Source of the DNA: Jatrophihabitans sp.
Lineage (GTDB): Bacteria > Actinomycetota > Actinomycetes > Mycobacteriales > Jatrophihabitantaceae
NCBI GenBank assembly: GCA_025966255.1
Contig: JAOPVG010000006.1
Span: 1-10,428 of the forward strand
Direction: 5' to 3'
Length of the DNA: 10,428 nt
A model generated the notes under the pieces. It was given only the letters and a program-made list of their open reading frames with translations. It ran no database searches and was not told the DNA's origin. Shown piece after piece: positions 1 to 5,714 of the stretch (position 1 is the first letter of the stretch; the number at the start of each line of letters is the position of its first letter). A program made the translations under genes and the position numbers.

Positions 1-7
1 CGGCGGG

Positions 8-670
8 TCACGCCACCCCTCGCAGGTCCGTCGGACCGTCCTCGTCGCGATCCCGGCGTCCGCGCACGGCCGCGAACCAGCCCGGCGGGAGCGCCCGCTC
101 GGCGCGATCGAGGGCGATCAGCAGCAGCAGTCCGACGAGCGCGGCCAGATGCGTGGCCAGCCGGCTGACCGACACCGTCCCGGCGGCCAGATCGCGCACC
201 GACAGCGCCCCGAGCACGACCATGAACGTGGCCAGCAGCGGGATCAGCCCGGCGGCCCGGCGCGGCAGGGACGCCGCAGCCACGAACGCCACGCCGATAG
301 CCAGGTTCCACGCCGCGGCCTCGTGCGCGCCGTGGGCCGACATCGCCATGCCGATGCTCTCGCCCGTCACGGCGGGGAGGCCGAGGACCACCTGCACCAC
401 GCCGGCGACGAACAACGCGGCCCGAAGCAGGTGCCGGCGGCGCAGCACCCGGCCCGCGGGCAGCACGATCTGGGCGGAGATGGCCTTGGCCAGGTCCGGC
501 ACCGGGGTCATGTCCAGGCGGGCCAGCCGGGTCGCGCGGGTGGCGTCGGCCGCCCATCGGGCACAATCGGGGCAGGACGCGAGGTGGTGGTCGAGCACGG
601 ACGCGGACAGGCCGATGGGCTCTCCGTCCAGACGCGCGGACGCCGCTTCCCGGAACCGATCACACCTCAC
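8..670 (-). CDS. Zinc-finger (zf-HC2/ZAS) membrane anti-sigma factor
   Basis: Probable membrane anti-sigma factor for the divergent sigma gene at 765. The N-terminus carries a ZAS-type zinc site: Cys3, then His29-x3-Cys33-x2-Cys36 (HLASCPDC), in the usual context CDRFREAASARLDGE. About four hydrophobic segments follow (roughly residues 77-100, 115-135, 140-162 and 168-188), ending in a charged tail. I chose the GTG at 670 (220 aa) because homologous zf-HC2 proteins begin one or two residues before this cysteine; the reading frame stays open to 736, but that would run into the sigma gene's upstream region. Family knowledge: ZAS domains bind and hold ECF sigma factors until a signal releases them. 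The signal here is unknown. The multi-pass membrane part suggests an envelope or redox/metal cue, which is inference. An alternative is a zinc-finger membrane protein that does not act on sigma. Confidence 0.8.
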   Translation of the reverse strand: MRCDRFREAASARLDGEPIGLSASVLDHHLASCPDCARWAADATRATRLARLDMTPVPDLAKAISAQIVLPAGRVLRRRHLLRAALFVAGVVQVVLGLPAVTGESIGMAMSAHGAHEAAAWNLAIGVAFVAAASLPRRAAGLIPLLATFMVVLGALSVRDLAAGTVSVSRLATHLAALVGLLLLIALDRAERALPPGWFAAVRGRRDRDEDGPTDLRGVA

Positions 671-727
671 GTATGGGTTAGTCGGGTGAACTGCCCGCAG
701 GGTTCCCGCGTATCTGCAATTAGTGGT

Positions 728-740
728 CCGGGTCACCCGG
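728..740. promoter_or_regulatory. 13-bp palindrome between anti-sigma and sigma genes
   Basis: CCGGGT-C-ACCCGG is a perfect inverted repeat (arms 728-733 and 735-740) in the 94-bp divergent intergenic region, 24 bases before the sigma start codon. It could be an operator, but GC-rich palindromes of this size arise by chance in such DNA. Confidence 0.25.
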
Positions 741-764
741 TTCCGGCCGCAGCGAGACGGAGTA

Positions 765-1298
765 ATGGACGACTACGACGAGATCACCACGGCGGCGCTG
801 CGCGCGCGCCGCGGTGATGCCGCCGCCGCGTCCGCGTTCGTCCGGGCGACTCAGGCCGACGTGTGGCGGTTGTGCGCCCACCTGGGCAGCGCCGATCAGG
901 CCGACGACCTGACCCAGGACACCTACGCCCGCGCCTTCGCCTCGCTGCACCGCTTCCTCGGCCGCTCGTCCGCGCGCACCTGGCTGCTCTCCATCGCGCG
1001 GCGGGTGTGTGCCGATGCGGTGCGGTCGGCGCAGCAGGCCCGTCGGCTCGCGCCGCCGGAGACCAAGACGGTCGAGGATCCGGCTGGTTCGGTGGCGGTG
1101 CGCGCACTCGTCGCCGCGCTCGAACCGCAGCGGCGCGAGGCGTTCGTGCTCACCCAGGTGGTGGGGCTGTCCTACGCCGAGGCGGCCGACGTGTGCTCGT
1201 GCCCGGTGGGCACGATCCGCTCCCGGGTGGCCCGCGCCCGGGCCGATCTCGTGGACGGGATGGGCGGCGGGGCTCAGTCGCGGACGGGAACGGGCTGA
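765..1298 (+). CDS. sigC: ECF RNA polymerase sigma factor, SigC-like
   Basis: An alternative sigma factor that directs RNA polymerase to a specific promoter set. Region 2 spans about residues 20-92, with DDLTQDTYARAF (48-59) and GRSSARTWLLSIARRVCAD (66-84). Region 4 spans about 112-165, with the helix-turn-helix LSYAEAADVCSCPVGTIRSRVARAR. From memory, both blocks closely match mycobacterial SigC (RSSARTWLL, GLSYAxAAxVCxCPVGTIRSRVARAR). Its length of 177 aa suits a minimal ECF factor without extra domains. I prefer the ATG at 765, behind a purine-rich GAGACGGAG stretch, over the GTG at 723, which would overlap regulatory sequence. It is divergent from a zinc-finger anti-sigma gene, its likely partner. 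Its last 25 bases overlap the end of the convergent DUF3817-type gene. Confidence 0.9.
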   Translation: MDDYDEITTAALRARRGDAAAASAFVRATQADVWRLCAHLGSADQADDLTQDTYARAFASLHRFLGRSSARTWLLSIARRVCADAVRSAQQARRLAPPETKTVEDPAGSVAVRALVAALEPQRREAFVLTQVVGLSYAEAADVCSCPVGTIRSRVARARADLVDGMGGGAQSRTGTG

Positions 1299-1684
1299 TC
1301 GGCCGTTGCCGCGGCGCGGGTAGCGCGGGTGACGTAGTGCTCGGCCACGAAGGACATTGTGGGAATCGTCCCGGCCAGCATGGCGAGCGCGTAGCGCGAG
1401 AGCGGCCAGCGCAGCCGGACCCCCAGCATCGCCGTGACGATCACGTAGACCAGGTACAGGTAGCCGTGGGCGACCCACAGGTAGCCGGTGACCGGCTCCA
1501 GGTCGAGCGACGTGGCGTACTTCAGGATCAGCGCGATCGTGCCCGCGATCAGCACGAAGCCGGTCACGAACGCCATGACGCGATAGCGGGTCAGCGCGCC
1601 CGAGGCCCGGGCCACCGTCGCCGCGGGAAGTGGAGGCTGCTTGTACGACAGCAAGCCCGCGCCGCCCGTGATTCCGTCACTCAC
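1274..1684 (-). CDS. DUF3817-type integral membrane protein
   Basis: A 136-aa membrane protein with three hydrophobic segments (about 38-57, 68-89 and 97-115). The C-terminal signature GTIPTMSFVAEHYVT and the central WVAHGYLYLVYVI match what I recall of the DUF3817 family, which includes mycobacterial Rv1342c. No biochemical function is known. The start is the GTG at 1684, preceded by a good ribosome binding site (GAAGGGG at 1690-1696, five-base spacer). It lies downstream of the membrane gene at 1760-2155 on the same strand, the order I recall for Rv1343c-Rv1342c, so the pair is probably conserved. The long hairpin at 1700-1765 fills the gap and ends three bases before the ribosome binding site, so it could limit expression. 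The 3' end overlaps the sigma gene by 25 bases. Confidence 0.85.
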   Translation of the reverse strand: MSDGITGGAGLLSYKQPPLPAATVARASGALTRYRVMAFVTGFVLIAGTIALILKYATSLDLEPVTGYLWVAHGYLYLVYVIVTAMLGVRLRWPLSRYALAMLAGTIPTMSFVAEHYVTRATRAAATADQPVPVRD

Positions 1685-1699
1685 ACTGTCCCCTTCGTC

Positions 1700-1765
1700 G
1701 AGTGACGACTTTTCATGATCAGAGACGGCAGATTTGGCGTCTCTGATCTTGAAAAGTCGTCACTC
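1700..1765. repeat. Long near-perfect hairpin (28-bp arms, 10-base loop)
   Basis: Arms 1700-1727 and 1738-1765 pair at 27 of 28 positions (one T/T mismatch, 1716 against 1749) around loop 1728-1737. The outer arm GAGTGACGACTTTTCA and the inner part GATCAGAGACG are notably less GC-rich than the surrounding DNA. The right arm includes the stop codon and last codon of the gene at 1760-2155. No U-run follows on the minus strand, so it is not a classic intrinsic terminator. It may be a dispersed palindromic element, an attenuator or an RNA-processing site. Confidence 0.85.
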
Positions 1766-2155
1766 ATCGGCGTCCTTGGCGGCCAGCCGCGCAAGGTAGT
1801 CGTTGTAGGCCGCGTGCTCAGCGTCGACCGGAGCCTGCGGAGCCGTCGGGATCACGTACCGACGGTAGGCGACGGGTTCGTCGGCGGCGCGCTCGGCCTC
1901 AGGTTCCGCCGGAGCGGCCAGCTGGGCGTTGCGCCGGACGGTGTCGCGCAGCACCCGCGCCCACATGACGAGCACGAAGATGCTGAACGCCCACCACTGA
2001 ATGGCATAGCCGAAGTTCTGGAGACTGAAGTGCTTCGACTCGGACACCCGCAGCTGCCAGCGGCCGAGCAGCACCATGGTGACGATGAGGGCCACGCACA
2101 GGACGTGCAGCGCCAGCCACCCTGGCCTCAATGCGAAGCGGAGTCTGCGCAGCAC
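1760..2155 (-). CDS. Two-pass membrane protein, SURF1/LprD-like (Rv1343c-type)
   Basis: A 131-aa protein with hydrophobic segments at about 13-32 and 50-69 and a hydrophilic, Glu/Ala-rich tail. The first segment (RPGWLALHVLCVALIV, then LLGRWQLR) looks like the N-terminal membrane anchor of SURF1 proteins. The second block (LQNFGYAIQWWAFSIFVLVMWARVLRD) resembles what I remember of mycobacterial Rv1343c (LprD). The large SURF1 periplasmic domain is absent, so this is not a full SURF1. No lipobox cysteine is placed for lipidation. The start is taken as GTG 2155: the frame is open further upstream, but that sequence is hydrophilic, unlike the family, and approaches the divergent gene. No Shine-Dalgarno is visible, and a -10-like TACCGT lies seven bases upstream. 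Function unknown; probably co-transcribed with the DUF3817-type gene. Confidence 0.75.
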   Translation of the reverse strand: MLRRLRFALRPGWLALHVLCVALIVTMVLLGRWQLRVSESKHFSLQNFGYAIQWWAFSIFVLVMWARVLRDTVRRNAQLAAPAEPEAERAADEPVAYRRYVIPTAPQAPVDAEHAAYNDYLARLAAKDADE

Positions 2156-2161
2156 CGTACA

Positions 2162-2167
2162 ACGGTA
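2162..2167 (-). promoter_or_regulatory. Candidate -10 element for a leaderless transcript
   Basis: TACCGT (TANNNT form) on the minus strand lies six bases before the GTG at 2155, so transcription would start at or next to the start codon. There is no Shine-Dalgarno to explain translation otherwise. No clear -35 is present at 17 bases. Confidence 0.35.
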
Positions 2168-2316
2168 CGTCAACGCGCTGCCGAGGGAGAGCCTGTCGCC
2201 GCGGATCGTTGGAACCACAAGGGTCCAGTACGCCGCAGCCGTACCCCCACGTACGGCGGTTGCGTTCGCGCTCTTGCCGGATCCCGATACCGCCGACGAG
2301 TCCTGGGCGCCCATGA

Positions 2317-2352
2317 TCGTCTGGACGACATTGTCTGGGTAGTGTCGTCCCA
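2317..2352 (+). promoter_or_regulatory. Candidate leaderless promoter and inverted repeat for the GNAT gene
   Basis: TAGTGT at 2340-2345 fits a TANNNT -10, with a weak TCGTCT at 2317-2322 (17-base spacer); +1 would fall at the ATG at 2353, which has no Shine-Dalgarno. An inverted repeat GACGACA (2324-2330) / TGTCGTC (2343-2349) brackets the -10 region and could be an operator. The rest of the 197-bp divergent gap (2156-2352) shows nothing else I can support. Confidence 0.4.
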
Positions 2353-2892
2353 ATGGGGCCAATTGTCCGCCCGCAGGTACTGGCGGACACCGATGCCGTG
2401 CGCGCAATTCTCACCGACGCGTTCGCCGATGAGGGGCACGTGGCCACGCTGGCCGAAGCCCTGCTCGACGGCCCGTCGCGGGTGGCCCTGGTGGCCGAGG
2501 CGGGCGACGAGGTGGCCGGGCACGTGCAGCTCTCCCGCAGCTGGCTCGACGCCCCGCGCCGGCTCGTCGACGTGCTCGTGCTGAGCCCGCTCGGCGTGGC
2601 GCCCCGGCACCAGGGCACCGGTCTGGGCGCGCAACTCGTCCGCGCCGCGCTGAAAGCGGCAGCCACGATGAAGACCCCGCTCGTCTTCCTCGAGGGCGAT
2701 CCCGGCTTCTACGGACGGCTCGGCTTCGAGCGGGCCGACAAGCTCGGCTTCACGTCGCCATCGGTGCGCATCCCGGAGGCGGCGTTCCAGGTGGCGCCGA
2801 TGGCGGGCTGGAAGCGGTGGATGACCGGCGCGCTCGTCTACTCCGATGTCTTCTGGACGCACGACGCGGTGGGTCTGCGCTCGACCGATTAG
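2353..2892 (+). CDS. GNAT family N-acetyltransferase (YhbS-like)
   Basis: A 179-aa acetyl-CoA-dependent N-acetyltransferase; substrate unknown. Motif A is clear: LSPLGVAPRHQGTGLGAQLVRAAL (about 78-100, given here in parts) with the pyrophosphate-binding RHQGTGLG at 85-92. The following LVFLEGDPGFYGRLGFERADKLGF-type region (110-133) contains GDPGFYGRLGF, typical of the YhbS/COG3153 branch. The N-terminal IVRPQVLADTDAVRAILTDAF is the usual first strand and helix. The ATG at 2353 has no ribosome binding site, consistent with a leaderless mRNA. It is followed 23 bases later by alkB on the same strand, and its stop codon is the first triplet of the LexA box that serves alkB. Readthrough could co-express the two genes, but a shared function is only a guess. 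Confidence 0.9.
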   Translation: MGPIVRPQVLADTDAVRAILTDAFADEGHVATLAEALLDGPSRVALVAEAGDEVAGHVQLSRSWLDAPRRLVDVLVLSPLGVAPRHQGTGLGAQLVRAALKAAATMKTPLVFLEGDPGFYGRLGFERADKLGFTSPSVRIPEAAFQVAPMAGWKRWMTGALVYSDVFWTHDAVGLRSTD

Positions 2893-2909
2893 AACGACTG
2901 TTCTATGCT
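2881..2909 (+). promoter_or_regulatory. alkB promoter (-35/-10), predicted leaderless
   Basis: TCGACC (2881-2886), a 17-base spacer, and TATGCT (2904-2909). Six bases separate the -10 from the ATG at 2916, so the transcript should start at or near the start codon. The -35 lies inside the end of the GNAT gene. The SOS box occupies the spacer and overlaps the -10, where bound LexA would block polymerase. Confidence 0.65.
2890..2905. promoter_or_regulatory. LexA-binding SOS box upstream of alkB
   Basis: TAGAAC-GACT-GTTCTA is a perfect dyad with six-base half-sites and a four-base spacer. It contains the GAAC-N4-GTTC core known for LexA in Actinobacteria and Bacillus. It overlaps the predicted alkB -10 and the GNAT stop codon, and sits 10 bases before the alkB ATG. 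Confidence 0.8.
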
Positions 2910-2915
2910 GGGGTC

Positions 2916-3548
2916 ATGACGGCAGCGGCATTCCAAGCCTCGTTGCTCGACTGCGCCGAGGATGTGGAGATCGGACCGCTCGGGTCGACGGTGCGCCGGC
3001 GCGAACTCACCGACGGCGCCTGGGTGGACGTGCGCTCGCGCTGGATCCGCGGCGCCGACACGCTGTTCGAGCGGCTGCACACGCAGGTCGAATGGCACGC
3101 CGAGCGGCGCCCGATGTACGACCGCGTCGTCGACGTCCCCCGCCTGCTGTGCTTCGTCGACGAGCACGAGCCACTGCCCGACCCGGTACTCACGGAGGCG
3201 AAGCGCGCCCTCGACGAGCACTACGCCGCCGAGCTCGGCGAGCGGTTCGCCACCGCCGGGCTGTGCCTCTACCGCGACGGCCGCGACAGCGTCGCCTGGC
3301 ACGGCGACCGCATCGGCCGCGGCAGCACGCACGACACCATGGTCGCGATCATCGTGCTGGGTGCGCCGCGGGCACTGCTGTTGCGTCCGCGCGGCGGCGG
3401 TCCGGCGATCCGGCACGACCTCGGCCACGGCGACCTGCTCGTCATGGGCGGCAGCTGCCAGCGCACCTGGGAGCACGCCGTGCCCAAAACGGCCAAGCCG
3501 GTGGGCCCGCGAATCAGCGTGCAGTTCCGCCCCCGCAACGTGCGCTGA
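2916..3548 (+). CDS. alkB: AlkB-type 2-oxoglutarate/Fe(II) dioxygenase (DNA repair)
   Basis: A 210-aa oxygenase expected to reverse alkylation damage (such as 1-methyladenine and 3-methylcytosine) by oxidative demethylation, using Fe(II) and 2-oxoglutarate. The YRDGRDSVAWHGD block (119-131) gives the iron ligands His129 and Asp131. The third ligand is His187 in RTWEHAVPK, and PRISVQFR supplies Arg199 and Arg205 for 2-oxoglutarate and substrate contacts. RPMYDRVVDVPRLLCF (65-80) is the usual nucleotide-recognition region. The Asn that often precedes the YRDG motif is Cys here (GLCLYRDG). I chose ATG 2916 because it has promoter elements directly upstream and because the frame further upstream overlaps the GNAT gene. 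Transcription is probably LexA-controlled. The 3' end is nine bases from the convergent CoA-transferase gene. Confidence 0.92.
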   Translation: MTAAAFQASLLDCAEDVEIGPLGSTVRRRELTDGAWVDVRSRWIRGADTLFERLHTQVEWHAERRPMYDRVVDVPRLLCFVDEHEPLPDPVLTEAKRALDEHYAAELGERFATAGLCLYRDGRDSVAWHGDRIGRGSTHDTMVAIIVLGAPRALLLRPRGGGPAIRHDLGHGDLLVMGGSCQRTWEHAVPKTAKPVGPRISVQFRPRNVR

Positions 3549-3557
3549 CGGGCTGCG

Positions 3558-4724
3558 TCACGCGTCGCGGCGCGGCAACGGCGTCGAGTCCGGGCCGTCC
3601 AGCCACGCGACGAGCTCGGCCGAGTGCTGGCCCAGCGTCGGCGGCGGCGTTGGGGTGGCCGCGTCGCTCGCCGAGTAGCGGACCGGATGCCGGACCTGTC
3701 GGGGCCGATCGGGTCCGAGGTCCAGCAGCGGCTCGAGCCCGAACCCGTCGGCCCGCGCGATCGCCTCGCCCACGTCGCTGACCAGGCCGGCCGGCACCCC
3801 GACCGCCACCAGCCGCTGCTCCCACTCGGCCGCCGGCGCCACCGCGAGCAGCGACTCCAGCGCAAGCACCAGCGCCTCCCGGTTGACGACGCGGTCGCCA
3901 TTGGTCAGGAAGCGCGCCTCGGTGGCAAGTTCCGGGCGGCCCAGCACCTCGGCCATCCGGGCGAACTGCCGGTCGTTGCCGCACGCCACCGCGATCGGCC
4001 CGTCCGCACACTGCAACGTCTGGTACGGCACCACGGACGGATGCCGGTTGCCCATCCGCGACGGCGCCTCGCCGGTCGTCAGATAGCCGGCGGCCTGGTT
4101 CACCAGCCCCCCCAGCATCGACGAGAGCAGTTCGACCCGCACAAGCTCGCCGCGGCCGGTCCGTTCGCGGGCGGCGAGCGCGGCGAGGATCCCGATCACC
4201 GCGTCCTTGCCGGTGAGGACGTCGACGAGCGGGGCGCCGACCTTGGTCGGTTGGCCGTCGGCGTCACCGGTGACGCTCATCAGTCCGCCGACGGCCTGGA
4301 CAAGGAAGTCGTAACCGGGCCGATCCCGGCCGCCCGCCTCGCCGAAGCCGGTGATCGAGCAGTAAACGGCCCGCGGGTTGATCGCGGCGACGCTGTCGGC
4401 GTCCAGGCCGTAGCGGGTGAGGCTGCCGGGCCGGAAGTTCTCCACCACGACGTCGGCGCGGCGAGCCAACTCGATCGCCCGGGCGCAGCCATCCGGGTCA
4501 GCGAGATCGAGCGCCACGCTGTACTTGCTGCGGTTGAGACTTTCGTAATAGGACGACGCCTCGGCGGTCCACGGCGGCCCCCACGACCGCGACTCGTCAC
4601 CCGTGCCCGGCCGCTCGACCTTGACGACGGTCGCACCGAGGTCGGCCAGCGTCATCGTTGCAAGCGGGCCGGCGAGAACGCGGCTGAAGTCGGCGACGAG
4701 CAGCCCGTCGAGCGGTGCGTTCAC
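3558..4724 (-). CDS. Family III CoA-transferase (CaiB/BaiF)
   Basis: A 388-aa enzyme of the CaiB/BaiF (formyl-CoA transferase) family, moving CoA between carboxylic acids through an aspartyl-CoA thioester. Visible are the start LLVADFSRVLAGPLATMTLADLGATVVKVE, its CoA-site continuation (RSKYSVALDLADPDG, 65-79; VVVENFRPGSLTRYGLD, 92-108), GYDFLVQAVGGLMSVTG (137-153), and VGAPLVDVLTGKDAVIGILAAL (162-183). Asp168 in the last block aligns with the catalytic Asp169 of formyl-CoA transferase as I recall it. Length is normal. The start is GTG 4724; no other start lies between it and an upstream in-frame stop. This GTG has no ribosome binding site of its own but overlaps the stop of an 11-codon ORF, suggesting translational coupling. 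No acyl-CoA or degradation genes are adjacent, so the substrate cannot be inferred. It is probably downstream of the ZIP gene's transcript. Confidence 0.92.
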   Translation of the reverse strand: MNAPLDGLLVADFSRVLAGPLATMTLADLGATVVKVERPGTGDESRSWGPPWTAEASSYYESLNRSKYSVALDLADPDGCARAIELARRADVVVENFRPGSLTRYGLDADSVAAINPRAVYCSITGFGEAGGRDRPGYDFLVQAVGGLMSVTGDADGQPTKVGAPLVDVLTGKDAVIGILAALAARERTGRGELVRVELLSSMLGGLVNQAAGYLTTGEAPSRMGNRHPSVVPYQTLQCADGPIAVACGNDRQFARMAEVLGRPELATEARFLTNGDRVVNREALVLALESLLAVAPAAEWEQRLVAVGVPAGLVSDVGEAIARADGFGLEPLLDLGPDRPRQVRHPVRYSASDAATPTPPPTLGQHSAELVAWLDGPDSTPLPRRDA

Positions 4725-4756
4725 GCCGCTGCGGGCATGGTCATCGGACGGGGCAC
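4721..4756 (-). CDS. Possible 11-codon leader ORF coupled to the CoA-transferase
   Basis: GTG 4756 reads MPRPMTMPAAA and stops at TGA 4721-4723, which overlaps the CoA-transferase GTG (GTGA). GAGGAG at 4761-4766 stands four bases upstream, the only good Shine-Dalgarno in the region. It may be a real leader peptide that delivers ribosomes to the main gene, or the GAGGAG may be coincidence. Confidence 0.35.
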   Translation of the reverse strand: MPRPMTMPAAA

Positions 4757-4771
4757 AGCGCTCCTCGGCTC

Positions 4772-4798
4772 GGGTTCAGCTCCGACGCTACTGAACCC
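4772..4798. repeat. Inverted repeat in the ZIP / CoA-transferase gap
   Basis: GGGTTCAG (4772-4779) and CTGAACCC (4791-4798) are perfect eight-base arms around an 11-base loop, in the 117-bp gap between the ZIP stop and the CoA-transferase start. No U-run follows on the minus strand. It could be a weak terminator or attenuator between the two genes. Confidence 0.45.
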
Positions 4799-4841
4799 TG
4801 CGCGTCCGCAGGCTCGCTGGCGGCCACCCGGCTGGAGCCAG

Positions 4842-5714
4842 TCAGACTCCGGCGGCCGTGACGACCGCGTCGGTGGCGAAGCCGGCCAGCAGGCCGACGA
4901 GGATCCCGTAGGCCAGCAGGTCCGACCGCTTGGCCTTGGCCGCAACGCCGAGCAACTGGCACACGACATAGATGATCGAGCCCGCCGCGAGGGTCAGGAA
5001 CACCACGCTCAGCGCCTCGCTGCTGAAGCCATGGCCGACCGCCGTCCCGATGAAGGTCGGGCCACCGCCGATGAGCGCCATGGCCAACAGGAACCCCCAA
5101 CTCGGGCGGCGCACCGCACCGGTCTCGTCCAGGTCGGCCGCCAGCGGGGCGACGATGCCGAAACCCTCGGTGGCGTTGTGCAGGGCGAAACCGATAACGA
5201 GCAGCGTGGCCAGGGCGACCTGGTTGGTCGCGGCCGACTGCCCGATGGCCAGCCCCTCGGCGAAGTTGTGCAAGCCGATCCCGACCGCGATCAGCAGGGC
5301 CAGCCGGCGGGCCGGCGACCAGGATGCGACTCCCCGCACGGGCGGCGGGCGCTCGGACACCGACATCGCTCCGGGGCCACCACGGGCAGCGCGGCTGCCC
5401 GCCCGGGCGAGATAGCGGTCATAGCCGACGAGCCCGAGCAGCCCGACCGAGAGGCCACCCGCGAAGAGGGCGCCGTACCCGAGCACTGGGCCGAGCCCGC
5501 CGGTGTGCTCGTGGACCCCGGCGAGCGCCGTGTCCAGCGGCGCCCACGCGGCGGAGAACACGTCCCACACCAGGAACAGCAGAATGCCGACCGCGGTAGC
5601 GTTCAGGAACACCTTGAGCGACGGCATTGGTTTGCGCAGACGGCCGATGGGGAGGCCGATCACGATGGTCACGCCAGCGATGAAGCCGAGGAGCAAGGTC
5701 TTGGACAGGTCCAT
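4842..5714 (-). CDS. ZIP family metal transporter
   Basis: A 290-aa inner-membrane importer for divalent metal (zinc, iron or manganese). It has about eight hydrophobic segments, the first at residues 5-23. The two ZIP signatures that form the metal site are present: LHNFAEGLAIG (148-158) and LHNATEGFGI (178-187). Between the third and fourth segments is a variable cytoplasmic loop (about 98-135), without the His-rich run seen in many ZIPs; HEHTGG at 68-73 is a small His cluster before segment 3. I chose ATG 5714 because the hydrophobic N-terminus starts at once (MDLSKTLLLGFIAG) and AAGGCGGA lies just upstream; the open frame before it is the antisense of the divergent gene. A DtxR/IdeR-like box 20 bases upstream predicts repression by iron or manganese. 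The metal is otherwise undetermined. Confidence 0.9.
   Translation of the reverse strand: MDLSKTLLLGFIAGVTIVIGLPIGRLRKPMPSLKVFLNATAVGILLFLVWDVFSAAWAPLDTALAGVHEHTGGLGPVLGYGALFAGGLSVGLLGLVGYDRYLARAGSRAARGGPGAMSVSERPPPVRGVASWSPARRLALLIAVGIGLHNFAEGLAIGQSAATNQVALATLLVIGFALHNATEGFGIVAPLAADLDETGAVRRPSWGFLLAMALIGGGPTFIGTAVGHGFSSEALSVVFLTLAAGSIIYVVCQLLGVAAKAKRSDLLAYGILVGLLAGFATDAVVTAAGV

Noticed and set aside
679..707. Minus-strand GGGAAC (702-707), 17 bases, CGACTA (679-684) as an ECF-type promoter for the anti-sigma gene
   Set aside because: The -35 resembles a generic ECF element, but the -10 is poor and does not match the SigC consensus I recall, so autoregulation cannot be claimed.
149..817. Long plus-strand open frames opposite the anti-sigma gene
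   Set aside because: Arg/Gly/Ala-rich translations typical of antisense frames in high-GC DNA; the minus-strand frame has a clear zinc motif and membrane segments.
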